Of a stretch of 64,000 nt of DNA, positions 34,985 to 46,028 are shown piece after piece. Both the position numbers and the translations under genes were made by a program. The notes beneath the pieces were generated by a model. It was not told where the DNA came from. It was given only the letters and a program-made list of their open reading frames with translations, and did no database searches. The stretch comes from Cephalotus follicularis. Taxonomy: Eukaryota; Streptophyta; Magnoliopsida; Oxalidales; Cephalotaceae. Where the stretch lies: contig BDDD01000350.1 in NCBI GenBank assembly GCA_001972305.1, positions 132,486 to 196,485 of the forward strand, written 5' to 3'. Position 1 is the first letter of the stretch. Every line of letters begins with the position of its first letter.

Positions 34985-35250
34985 TCATAATGTTGTTAAT
35001 CGGTTGACCTTATTATAGCCGTGGTTAAGTGAATGTTAAGTTGGACTTTTGGGACTAACTAACGAGTACGAGAATGATGGTTCACAATACTATATTAATG
35101 AACGGTTATGCACATATATAGGCTACTACGGAACCACACGTAAACTTAGTAGACTTCTAAAACCCTGATAACATAATCAAAGAATATGAATCGTATCTTT
35201 GGGTATTGATTCATATTGAATGAATTTTAGTAATAAGCCGGGGGGACTTA
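34985..35250. other. Deletion scar of element Z
   Basis: This AT-rich stretch joins gag to the RT fragment. Protease, RT fingers and the first half of the palm should be here and are absent. Nothing recognisable is seen. Confidence 0.5.
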
Positions 35251-35548
35251 CATGAAGTTACTCGGCATGAACAAGATGAATGAGGTATTCTGGCCATACA
35301 TGGATCAGTTTGTCATAGTGTTTACTGATGACATACTGGCATATTCTAGGAGTGAGGAGAAACACACTCATCATCTGAGGCTAGTATTGCAGGTTCTCAG
35401 ATAACATCGGTTGCACACCAAGTTCGACAAGTGTGAATTTTGGCTTGATCATGTGATTTTTCTCGGTCACATCGTAACTGGGGAAGGCTTGACGGTGGAT
35501 CCGTCAAAGACAGAAGTTGTGCGAGACTGGCCGCAACCAAGAAACGTA
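35251..35548 (+). pseudogene. Reverse transcriptase fragment of element Z
   Basis: The frame reads MNKMNEVFWPYMDQF, then the catalytic VFTDDILAYS, a stop at 35402-35404, and the open piece from 35411 with [16 protein letters not shown] up to RDWPQPRNVR. This is the palm-to-connection part of a Ty3-gypsy RT, close to the same region in G (48285-48530). It ends at the junction with LTR Y. Confidence 0.8.
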
Positions 35549-35549
35549 A

Positions 35550-36927
35550 GAGTTGTTCATCGGGGCATTGTGCACTCCTCGATTACTATCCTTACATCAC
35601 ATGCATGTCAGTGAGCACACACCGCTCATTTAATCCTCCTCCGATTAATCCCCCTTGGATCACAACCCAAGAGTTGTTCATCTCTGTTTATTATCTTTTC
35701 ATAAAATCATTTCTTAATACTTTGAGTGATCAGCTCAAGGGATTCGTAAAAATAAATTTGTACAACATTTGTAAAAACTGAAATAACGATAAAATTATAT
35801 CAAGCAATTCAACAAATTCAAAATGATAAAATCATAATTGCATTGAAAATAATAGCAAAACATGAGCAATAATTTTAAACATAGAATTTCATCAAGAATG
35901 TGGCAGAAATTCGGAATACGTAAAACATATCAGTTTGTTGTACGATTTCCAGAAATAACATATATTACTTTGACATTCAAAAATAACATAAAGTATTTTG
36001 GCATAAAAGTATAGAATAAAATACTTTAGAAAAGTGAGTAAAAATTTTCCTTACATTGCTTTAATCTTATTCTTTCTTTTTCTACACTGAAGTAATTTCT
36101 ACACCGAAATTTTAGCAGAATTCTCCTTCTTTTCTCTTCTCTTTCTTTCCTTCTCTCCCTTTCTCTCTTTCTTACTCTCAGTGAAATTCTCTGGCAGAAG
36201 ATGTCTTTTTACTTACCCGTATTTATTGGGAAGTAACCTGCAGACTTCTTATCCCCGTGCGTCAGCATGTAACATTGTCCACGTTATGCGCCGCCCACGT
36301 TATTCTCTTCTTCTCCACCAGATAAACGACAAAAGTCCTCTTTTCAGTTAAAATAATGATAATAAGCCAAAATATCTTAAGTTCTTCATCTGGTAGTCGA
36401 CATGCGTCCATAATTACTATAATTAATTCACTAGATGACAGAACAATGAGATAAGCGCTGACGCTTTCATGCTTTGTTATTTGAAAAGCGTCGACGCTTT
36501 AACCTCAAAGCGCTGCCGCTTTTACCCTAAGCGTCACCGGTTAAGCTTCTTTTACAAAGGAAATAAGGCTTAAAAGTGTCGTCGCTTTCTCCATTACACT
36601 ATAACAAACCGTCGACACTTTAAGTTTAATAAGCATTGTTGATTTAAACGCATAAGCGTCGTCGCTTTACTAGTACGCTAAAATAAACCCTCCACGCTTT
36701 AAGCTTAAGTTTGGTGTGATTTTTTTTTTTGGTAGGAAATTAGTCGACGCTTTGTATATACTGAACACTAACCGTCGATGCTTTAACATGAGATAGTTGA
36801 CGCTTTCCTCGAACACGTGACACGTACAATTCAAAACTTCTTACTCCTTGTCATTCAAACCAATACTTTAAAGAAAACACATTTCCATAAACAATAATTT
36901 TTAACAAATTTTCCGGTCACTACATTC
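35550..36927 (-). repeat. Truncated LTR of family Y in W gag
   Basis: It aligns with 17700-19305 of the solo Y LTR. The outer end (TGTAGTGACC on the minus strand at 36927) is intact and is joined directly to W gag codons. The other ~1.1 kb is missing and is replaced at 35549 by the Z RT fragment. A palindrome array lies at 36450-36805 and includes GCGTCGACGCTTT (36489). Confidence 0.8.
36450..36805. repeat. Palindrome array in truncated LTR Y
   Basis: GCGTCGACGC-like units, among them GCGTCGACGC near 36488, AGTCGACGCTTTG near 36744 and CCGTCGATGC near 36772, are mixed with decayed GCGCTGCCGC and GCGTCGTCGC forms. Confidence 0.7.
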
Positions 36928-37640
36928 TCCATTCTTCGTTCATTTGCACCAGCCTCCAGAATTGTTGCTTTCTCAGTAACATCAACAATAGAAGTCAGTT
37001 GTAGTTCCACCAGCTTAGATCGGATATTAGGCCTTAAACCCTTCAAGAACCTCCTTGTATTCCATTATTCTCCATTCACCAGATAGGGCGTGTGTCGTGC
37101 CAGTTCAATGAATCTCGTCTGATATTGAGCTACCGTCATATCTCATTGACGTAACTCCAGCAGTTCAATCTCCCATATGTCATGCTCTATCTGCGGAACA
37201 TAAGGCTCCGAGAACTCCGACTAAAATCTGTCCCAAGTCCTATCAAGATCCAGAGATTTGCACTTCGCTTCGATCAACTCCTACCAATGGGTAGCCTCTC
37301 CCTATAAGCGGTACACTACAAAATTCAACTTTTTCTCATCCGTACACTCGAGTGCAGAAAATATCTTCTCCATATCTTTCATCCACTACTTCGCTACAGT
37401 GGCATCCAGTTCGCCCTCAAACATCAGATGATTCTACCTTTGGAACATCTCCAAATCTCTGCCAAATCCACTAGCATGATAAACTTCAGGAGCATGCTGA
37501 TAGGCTTGGTCAGCCTCATACAATTGCCGCAACTGTTCCATTTTTGCCGCATTGGCTTGCATCTTCTATTGGAAAAGATCCGCCATGCGATCTAATGCAC
37601 TTCTCTCCGTATTCACTTGCGAGGCATTTGCTCCTTCGTT
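36928..37640 (-). pseudogene. gag: Gag fragment of element W
   Basis: On the minus strand the frame begins near 37640 and includes ALDRMADLFQ, FGRDLEMFQR, TVAQYQTRFIELARHT and LKGLRPNIRSKLVELQL, the last in an open piece at 36928-37046. It matches the first two thirds of G gag closely. At least eight stops are spread along it. It is cut at 36927 by LTR Y before the zinc knuckles, and its start is lost at the junction with copia LTR A. Confidence 0.8.
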
Positions 37641-37670
37641 GTCCCTAGGCCTTGCACGCGTTCCACTTAG

Positions 37671-39385
37671 ACACTCCTTCCTTCAGGATCCCTCTACACT
37701 TTGTCAAAGTTGAATCAACAAGATAATCCTCCTTGAATCCGTGAGCTGGTTTCCTCTAATGCTAAATTCACTCCCACTCAAAATACTATAATCTAAACTA
37801 AGATAAAAATAGGAAGTGGTAACCTTCAAGATAAAGACTATCACCACCTATATTGATTAAGAGAAAGGAGGAGAGTAGAGAAGATCTCTCACAAAAGTTC
37901 TAAACTTTTTCTCTTTTGATTTTTCTTTTTACCCATTGGTTTCTCCAAGAAGACCAAGACTTGTTATATCTTACAAAGCCTTTAGATGAATTAAAGAATA
38001 GAGTTATGTGTGTGTGTGATCATGAGTGAGCATGTCAAATTTCGGATCCCACCTCCCTAAGGTGTCCCCAAAACATTCCATGTGCTAAACCATCATTACT
38101 CACACAAAATATCTCATTAAATCTTTGTTTAATCACTTCCTTCATATGCATTACAAGTGTTACCATAAGAACTTGCCATGTGTTATACAAATAAGTATGA
38201 AAAAAAGTAGCTTCTCCAAGAAGCCTTCCTCCATCAAGTGACCCATGCCCTGCATTTCTTACTTGTCCAAAAATCCGGCGGGACTCAATTGCCCGGATTG
38301 AAATATGGTAAAGATGATAAGTTTCCAGAATTTTCTCAGGATTTTGCATACTCATTTCAATTAGTCACCCGACCATAAAAATGAAGCTAGATCAACATCT
38401 CACATTATTCTAGGTGTGGAATTGACTTCCACGTATTACGTCCATTTACCTACAACAAAAAACAATGTCCTGACTACAGTGGATGTCACTATTTCCCTCA
38501 TCATTATCTTTGCTCTGATTATGACTTCGGTTGAGGATAAGTGTCAAACCTAGTAATGTCATAATTCTAATTAATCCATAATCCCAATATGACTATTGGT
38601 AGAGCTTTCCAAAAACCTTGTTTCCAGTCCACCTACACCTGGCTAGGTATTTACAAGCTCAAAATGGATACAGATACTTTAGAGCCTATCACCCTCGCAT
38701 TGGGTATGATGATTCCATGTTGCGTACTCCCCTACATCCATATATATCCTCAAGACCCAAAGTCCCCCATTTTGCCAGCTCCCCAAAAGAACTGGGTAAG
38801 GTGGATGTCAAGGCCAGGAAGTCTCTACAGAATGTAGAGCAGCCGCTCAGGTCTAAGGAAATACGTAGATCCTCTCAGGTTCTGTAAGTCACTGAAGGTT
38901 GTACTATACTATAACAAATAGGATTTACTACTGACACTAGATATGCGACTATCCAAGTAGTGTTCCTATAATGGGTCATGTTCAGTGTACATGCTCCAAG
39001 CATGCACCCCATATTAGCTCTAGGGACTTCACCCAGGTGGTAATGAGATCATCCACCCCCACTCGAGCGAGCATAGTATACCAAGTCTATCCAGTTCACT
39101 GATGCCTAAGAAGTGAACCTATGACTTGGAACAATTTAGTCATAGGGGATAAGGGAGTCAATCTCATAGCCCTCGGCTTGACATCCAACCCCTTATGACA
39201 AGGCTCCATATATGTAAGCTGTTTAATAAAACAACTTCATAAATACAATAAAACATATATAGACTGCCTTTATAAATAAAGTTTGCACATAGTAACATAA
39301 AAGAATATGATTGTTTACATCAAAAGTAGAGTTTACATGAACAATCAGTCACCTAGTGGCTTGACTGGTCACTCACCCTCTAACA
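37671..39385 (-). repeat. 3' LTR of copia element K, end truncated
   Basis: Nearly identical to 58463-60149. It lacks the part corresponding to 58225-58460, about 236 bp, at the junction with W gag. The boundary on the internal side is exact: the PPT is followed by TGTTAGAGGG on the minus strand. Confidence 0.85.
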
Positions 39386-39396
39386 ATCTCCCACTT
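39386..39396 (-). other. Polypurine tract of copia element K
   Basis: AAGTGGGAGAT on the minus strand lies immediately before the 3' LTR, the form common in plant Ty1-copia elements. Confidence 0.85.
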
Positions 39397-39568
39397 GGGC
39401 TTCAATCCACGAAGACCTATAGATTAAGCCCGTCGTACTACGATGACGCTTATGAACAATGCTTGAAAGGGCCTTGGTCACTGGGTCTGTTATATTTTCC
39501 TCTGAGGCAACTCTCGCTAATATAATATCTCCTCTATCAATGATCTCTCTGATTAGATGATAACGCCA

Positions 39569-39949
39569 TTACATATGCTTTGTGTGGTGATGAGACCTGG
39601 GTTCCTTGGCTTGTGCAACAGCCCCATCATTGTCGCCGTGTAGCACCACTGGATGACTGATGGTAGGAACAACACCTAGTTTAGAGATGAACTTAAACAT
39701 CCAAACACCCTCCTTTCCAGCATCTGAGGCTGCAACATACTCATATTCTGTCGTGGAGTCTACAGTAATCTCCTGGTTGTGACTCCTCCAGCTAACTGCA
39801 ACGCCATTCAGGATATAGACATACCCAGAAATAGATTTGTGATCATCCGGATCACTGTTGAACCTGGAGTCTGTGAAGCCCTCCAATATCAATTCACTGT
39901 CTCCTTCATAGATCAAGAATAAATCTTGAGTCCTTCTAAGGTACTTCAA
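39569..39949 (-). pseudogene. RNase H of copia element K
   Basis: The open piece of 126 residues begins MKYLRRTQDLFLIYEGDSEL and has GFTDSRFNSDPDDHKSISGY, EYEYVAASDAGKE and LHGDNDGAVAQAKEP. These hold the acidic catalytic positions of copia RNase H (Asp in FTDS, Glu in TEYEYVA, Asp in HGDN). It ends in HHHTKHM, the normal start of the last helix. About 150 bases with no clear stop-free frame lie between it and the PPT. Confidence 0.85.
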
Positions 39950-39986
39950 GATTTTCTTGACTACTTCCCAATGTTTCTCACCGGGA

Positions 39987-41050
39987 TTAGAAAGAAATCG
40001 ACTTAACTATCCTAAGGCAAATGCGATATAAGGGCCGGGTATATAGCATGGCATACATGATCGATCCCGCAGCTAAAGCATAAGGAATCCAAGTCATGAC
40101 ATGTCTCTCCTCAGATGTCTGCGGTGACAACTTCTTAGAGAGATGAATTCGATGACCAATTTGAAGTAGGCCACGTTTGGATTTCTCCATACTATATCCC
40201 TTCAGTATTTTGCTGATATACCGACTTTGGGAAAGACCAAGCATCCTTTTAGATCTATTCCTGAAGATCTCAATACCTAGTATATAGGACGATTCTCCCA
40301 AATATTTCATGGAGAAATTCTTGGCAAGCCATACTTTCACGGATTGCAAAATCCCTACATCATTTCCAATGACTAGGATGTCATCCACATTTAGCACCAA
40401 GAAAGTGATACAGGGTTCATCCTGTTTTCGATGAACACATGGCTCATCTACGTTCTTAATGAAGCAAAATGTTTTAATAGCTTCATCAAAATGGATGTTC
40501 CAGCTACGAGACGCTTGCTTAGGACCATAGATCAATCTTTGGAGTTTACACACTAAGTGTGAAGTTCCTTTGGATGTAAACCCCTCGGGTTGGGACATGT
40601 AAATGTCCTATTCAAGACTACCATTTAGAAATGCTGTCTTGACATCCATTTTCCATATCTTATAATCATAATGAGCAGTAATAGCAAGCAAAATCCGAAT
40701 GGATTTGAGCATAGCAACTGGTGAGAAAGTTTTGGTATAGTCGACTCCATGTGTTTGTCTATACCCTTTCGCAACCAACCTTGCTTTGTATGTCTCTATG
40801 TTTCCATCAGCACCAATCTTCTACTTGAAGAACCATTTGCAACCAATAGGCACTATGCCATCTGGAGCTTCGACCAAGTTCCAAACTTGGTTGGCGTGCA
40901 TGGAATCTATTTCGGATTTCATGGCTTCAAGCCATGCCTCAGAATCAGTGGCTTGCACTACTTCCTGATAGCTGACAAACTCATCATCCTTGATGACGCT
41001 AGGTTCATCAGTGCATCAATGAGAAAACCATATCTCTTAGGTACTGCAGA
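39987..41050 (-). pseudogene. Reverse transcriptase of copia element K
   Basis: The well-kept piece is 39987-40598 (203 residues): SQPEGFTSKGTSHLVCKLQR, IYGPKQASRSWN and the catalytic motif LNVDDILVIGND, where copia elements usually have Tyr-Val-Asp-Asp (Asn replaces Tyr). The N-terminal part on the minus strand at 40600-41050 can be read as broken pieces (for example ARLVAKGY-like and MDVKTAFLNGSLE) with stops near 40604, 40821 and 40911. Frames on the plus strand here are shadows. Confidence 0.8.
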
Positions 41051-41137
41051 AACCCTACCTAATCTCCTTAATTGAGGAGTGCCAGAATGAGATCCAATCT
41101 CATACTTGGATCTTACCCTATTTGTGTCTATTTAGGT

Positions 41138-42140
41138 TCAAACCTCTAAGTCCTCATCATCCTGTGGTGTTTCTCCAGATGGCAACTCCTTGAGTTCCAC
41201 TTTACTCCCACCACATCCGCTGAGAATGTATTCCTTCTCTAAGAACATAGTTTTGCGAGCTACAAAGAATTTGTGCTCAAGAAAATGTATCCCATTGTTT
41301 CTTTGGGATACCCCACAAACTGTCAACGATCCGATCGTGCCTCCAGCTTAGAAGGTTCCATCCTTCTCACGTAGGTTGGACAACCCCAAACCTTTAAGTG
41401 GCTTAGGATGGGTTTCCTTCCTATATACACTTCATAAGGTGTGGAAGGCACGAATTTGAAAGAATTCGGTTCAGGATGTACGCCGCTGTCTCAAGCGCGT
41501 AACCCAAAAAAGCGATAGGAAGATCCATAAAAGACATCATGGATCAGACCATGTTTATCAATGTCCTATTCCTCCGCTCGGACACACCATTGTGCTGTGG
41601 TATTCCAAGAGGTGTCCACTGAGAGAGAATTCCATTATCTCTTAGATAATTTCAGAATTCGTTTGAAAGGTATTCCCCACCTTGGTATGACCTAAGTGTT
41701 TTGATGGGATTCCCTATTTGTTTCTCTACCTCTAGTCTGAAGTCCATGAATCTCTCAAAAGAATCAGACTTGTGTTTCATGAGAAACACGTACCCATGCT
41801 GAGATAAATCGTCGGTAAAGGTTATGAAGTAAAGGTATCCTCCTTGCGTGTTGACTGACAACGGTCTGCAGACGTCGGTGTGGACAAGACCCGGTATGTC
41901 CACTGCCCTTTCTCCTTTTCCAGAAAAGGGAGGCTTAGTCATTTTTCCAATTAGGCAAGCTTCACATGTTGGAAAGGATTCCAAATCCTAGATGTCTAAT
42001 AGAACATCCTTAACAAATTGTAAGAACCTGGCTTCACTAGGATGACCTAATATGCAGTGCCAAGCAAAGGATTTAGTAACACTATTTTCCTCTCTTTGTA
42101 TTTTAGTGCCACTACCTTGACGTATTGATAATGCTAGTGA
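41138..42140 (-). pseudogene. Integrase of copia element K
   Basis: The GAG-pre-integrase zinc-binding part (ESFPTCEACLIGKMTKPPFS) and the core (LVHTDVCRPLSV with the first Asp, then TLRSYQGGEYLSNEF) are in the open piece 41652-41984. In the second catalytic region Tyr stands where the family has Asp (RSYQGGE), so the enzyme would be inactive. The Glu-containing part, PQHNGVSERRNRTL, follows after a stop near 41653. The C-terminal part with SKLEARSDR and the open piece 41138-41326 is also broken. Confidence 0.8.
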
Positions 42141-42144
42141 TTGA

Positions 42145-43188
42145 TTAGTATTTAAAACCTATAGACCATTGTTCATGTATCCAGCTAAAGCAAAACTTCT
42201 TCAGATGACAATAGTGAACAACCATTAGTATTAAAACGAGCTCTAAGCCCATATTACATACATATGATACACTAATAATATTCTGAATCAAGATTTGCAC
42301 AAAATAACAAGGATTCAAGTTTAATACAAAACCACTAGGCAATAATAAATCAAAAACACCCACAACTGCGGTGATGGTCCTCGATCAATCTCCCAACCGT
42401 AGATCCACAGCTTCTTCATCTCTTAGCTGCCTAGCGTTTCTTAGACCCTACAAAGAATTACAAATAGTAGTACCACACCCGGTGTCTAACACCCAAGTAG
42501 AACTAACTTTGCATGCTAGATTAAGTTCTATCATGAACATACCTGACCGAAAGGTTGAAGCAATGGAAGCAAGGTAAGTACAACAGTCCCTCTTCCAATG
42601 ACCTGGTTTCTCACAGTGGAAACAGGCTTTCTCTTCTGCAATCTTCTGGAGCTCCTCTTTCTTGAATTTATTTGTATCCTTAGTCACTCCTAGTGACTTC
42701 AGCTTTTTCACTTTATTCTTCTTCTTTTTGGCCTTGCCAACACCATGGGATGGACCCCTCGTAGGGGTTGTCCCTAAAGAAGAAGGAAGTAGCATCAAAA
42801 CCAATTTTACCTTCCCATGGTCAAAATCAGCCTCGGCAGTACAGAGCATCTGTAAGAGCTCCGGTAACAAACAATCCACTTTGTTCATGTGGAAATTTGA
42901 AATGAAGTACGCGAATGTCCGTGGAACGGAAGAGAGAATGAGATCTATGTATTAATCATTATCCATGACTAGATCTAACTGAGTTAGCTGCTCAATCAAA
43001 TCTATCATTTTCAGTCCATGTTCTTGGACTGAAGTTCCCTCGGACATCTTTAGCCAGAAGAGTCGACGTGATAAGCTGAATCTCGCAGTCCTCGACTATG
43101 CACCATACAACTCCTACAGATGGAGAAGTATAGCACTAAGAGACTCCATACATTCATGCTGCCTTTGCATCTATTGCACCATGCCAGC
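42145..43188 (-). pseudogene. Gag C-terminus and protease of copia element K
   Basis: From 43188 down the frame reads SRTARFSLSRRLFWLKMSEG, then the open piece 42448-42888 with MNKVDCLLPELLQML, a Lys-rich linker, the zinc knuckle CFHCEKPGHWKRDC and the protease loop WVLDTGCGTTI. The Asp-Thr-Gly triad is intact. The protease tail continues at 42145-42363 (LPSGFVLNLNPCYF). Stops occur near 43171, 43123 and 42954. The 5' half of gag lies beyond element G at 53332-53556. Confidence 0.85.
43184..43188. repeat. Left TSD of element G
   Basis: CCAGC here and CCAAC at 53327-53331 form a 5-bp target duplication with one mismatch. Joining the flanks reconnects the copia gag frame. Confidence 0.75.
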
Positions 43189-43327
43189 TGTAATAACCAT
43201 AATTTCAATCTGTGTATATTGTACTCTTAATGAATAAAATATGCACTTACTTGAATTTTAATGTCTAATTGTTATATGAATTGTGGTTGTGAATTCAAAT
43301 GGGAAAAAAACTTAAGCAACCAAAATC

Positions 43328-43465
43328 AGGCAAACAGCTGACTATTACAGGGTAACAGTCGACTGCCTAGTTTATGGAGGAACAAATGACTGTCGCAGGG
43401 GAACAGTCGACTGTTTGATACTAGGAGTGGACAGTCGACTGCCAAGTGAATACAACCGACTGGAG
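43328..43465. repeat. CAGTCGACTG palindrome cluster 1 in G 5' LTR
   Basis: Units such as CAGCTGACTATT, ACAGTCGACTGCC, ACAGTCGACTGTT, ACAGTCGACTGCC and ACAACCGACTGG. Two or three of these units are missing from the 3' LTR (50805-50890), where ACAGTTTACTGG is all that remains at that point. Confidence 0.8.
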
Positions 43466-44514
43466 TGACACAGAACAAGTGTCTGGCATGCGCAGAGACA
43501 GTGATGACAAGTGTTCTAATCGTGGCATGCATGAGGGATGCGTGTCACCAGCTGCCATAACATTCAAGAGGAGGGCCTTACATGTCCTCTATTCCTTCTG
43601 CAAGATTTACAGGCCTGCAGCCTGCAAAAATAGAAGAGAATGAGTGAGGAGAGGTGCATGTGAGAGAGAGAAAGAAAGAGGAAAGGCAGAGTTAATGGGA
43701 TCCTAACGAATTCTAAGACACTAAGCCTTTATATCAGCTGTGAAGAACTGATTTGAGTGATAGAAAACACTGAGGAGAAGGAATTGAAGGAGAGAAAAGA
43801 TTTCATTGGAGCTTGCATGTTAGAGTGTTAAAGGAGGGTGAAGCTTTGATTCTCCTGGTAAGTCACTAATCCGAATTCCTTAATGTTTTTATGGTTAATA
43901 GCTAGGAAACAGATTAGGATTAGAAATCCATATCTTCTGTTAACATGATTAAGAGTTAGTAAGTGGAATTGAAATAGAATTGGTAAATGGTTCAAAGGAG
44001 AGTTGAAATTGTAAGCCTCTAATTAGAATCATGGCTACTGTTATGGTTGTCAATAAATATATGTATATGGATTCCACTATATATATATATATATATCTTC
44101 TGTAACATGCAAGGATAGATGATTGCTGAAATTGGAGATTGAACTTGGTTTAGTAGAAAATGGAAAATGGAACATAGGAATTGGTTGTAAGCTTATGGTT
44201 CCGATTTTGTTGTTATCATGACTAGATAACGAGATGAACGTACTGGTAATGATATCTAAATCTGTATGCATGCAACCATATAGATTGATTACTGGATTTG
44301 GAAGATTGAGTTGGGAGAAGGACTTGGAACTCAAAGAGAGAAATCAATCCAAATTGATTTTGGGATAACGTTTAAGGTAGGGGTAATGACATGTTTTTGA
44401 AGATATAATTATGCATATCATGTATGGTTGATTTTATGTTTGATTGCATGTGTCGATTGAGTTAATATTAGACCTTGAAATATATACCCTGCTACTGCCT
44501 GCCAATTTCTGTGC

Positions 44515-44635
44515 AAGGCAGTCGGTCGTTCTTCATGGTAGTCGACTACTCAAACGAACCAATCGACTATTAAGAACAAACAGTCGACTATTCAACCAAA
44601 CATCCGACTGTTCTTGGAAACTGCCGACTGTCCTG
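44515..44635. repeat. CAGTCGACTG palindrome cluster 2 in G 5' LTR
   Basis: Six or so units, including GTAGTCGACTACTC, ACAGTCGACTATTC and CATCCGACTGTTC. The 3' LTR copy (51935-52035) has one unit fewer at its start. Confidence 0.8.
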
Positions 44636-45928
44636 GGATAAAATTCTGATATAAGGTTCTGTTAGGCCTTAAATTTAATGTAATTAACCTGGCCTTGATA
44701 TGTGATGACTGTAACCGTCAATCTTGGCCTTATACAATTACATTTCAGAATTTAAACAATGTATCTACTCCTTGTGAGAATTTTACAAGAATGACTAGGG
44801 TATACAATGACCTTATGGAAACCATGGATTGCTACTATGTTTACTGTTGGCTGTATATGCTACTGTTATAATTAGTATATACTGTTTTGGGTGTTCATTA
44901 ACACTACTGTCCCTTATTTTCAAATGATTGAACCAACTAGTGCTTTAAGCAAAAATATGAGTTTCGTACGGTTTTCAAAATGGAAATGTATATTGTCAAA
45001 TGATTATTGTTTTCCCTCCAATGAGAGGTATTGTTACTGTACTGAATATCGTTTTCCTCCTAGGAGATGTACGATTACTGAATTGTTATATGTTTCTAAA
45101 AAAAACAACCCTATATTACATTTTAACAATTTATGTAATATTACTGAATTGATTGAATTGTTTGTCTATGATATTGCCGTTAGTCGAGTGATAGGAGACA
45201 TCACTGGCTACGGAGGTGGTCCTATGTGCCAGGAGTTGGCTAGAGTATCCACCCAAACTGTCTGCAATGCAGATCTTGATTGTTAAACTACCCGCTAATG
45301 CCGGTAGTAACTGGCTTGATCTATCATCTTCGGAGTGAAGGGTGATAGATAGGTGGTGCACAATTGGTGCTAGGAGTTAGCGACATGTAACACCCAAACC
45401 ACTGTACTGATTGATTGTACCCTTGTGCGGTATTCTTGCATTGTACTGTATATGGCCACTTGGCATGATTGCTTATATATTGGAATACTTAATTATGTTA
45501 TTTTTCAATATAAAATGTCATACATGTTGCATTTATATATTCTATAACATGCACTATTTCCTACTTAGCCAAGTAAGGACAACGGCTAACCCCTATAATT
45601 TCAGATTAAGCGAAGACATACGAGAAGTGTTGCTGAAGATTTTGGAGAGCTTATTTTCTGCTTAAGGTTGTTACCTTTATGATTTGTATTTGTAATGAAC
45701 GGTTCGCACTCCGTTGTTGTTTTACCTTTCCTTATGTATAAGGATAATTTTGTTGGATTGTACGAGCATGTAGTATGGGCTGCGTGCGGATGACTTTATT
45801 TTATAATCCAGATACGAATGCTTCCGCCTATATATTTGCACTGTTATTTGGAATGTTGGATTAATTTACTTATTCCTGATATCACCACATATGTTTTCTA
45901 TGTAATGGAATAACGGGGTGTGACAGCG

Positions 45929-45940
45929 TGGTAACATAGC
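45929..45940 (+). other. Primer-binding site of element G, decayed
   Basis: TGGTAACATAGC stands where related elements W, X and Z have TGGTATCAGAGC. Two bases differ. Confidence 0.65.
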
Positions 45941-46028
45941 ATATTCCATATATGCTAGCTGGGATAAGTTTCTCAGAAATTAAGTGAATTATTTCCTAAT
46001 GATTATGTCATTCCATATAGGAAACCGA

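Larger units (their letters stand above)
31367..35548 (+). mobile_element. Truncated gypsy element Z
   Basis: 5' LTR, PBS, a short gag and half an RT domain are present. Between gag and RT the protease and the first half of RT are missing, and the element stops at 35548, where a truncated Y LTR in the opposite orientation begins. The solo LTR at 53932-56597 belongs to the same family and fixes the LTR limits. Confidence 0.8.
43189..45925 (+). repeat. 5' LTR of element G
   Basis: 2737 bp, TGTAATAACC…GGTGTGACA. It has palindrome clusters at 43328-43465 and 44515-44635, a TATA-like CTTTATATC (43728-43736), an (AT)n run (44078-44096) and the conserved TTAGCCAAGTAAGGACAA block (45566-45583). Confidence 0.9.

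Noticed and set aside
40749..41075. 108-codon frame on the plus strand
   Set aside because: It is the antisense shadow of the copia K reverse transcriptase.
44891..45286. 131-codon frame in G 5' LTR
   Set aside because: The 3' LTR copy has a stop and an indel inside the same frame (near 52465-52545), so it is not a conserved gene.
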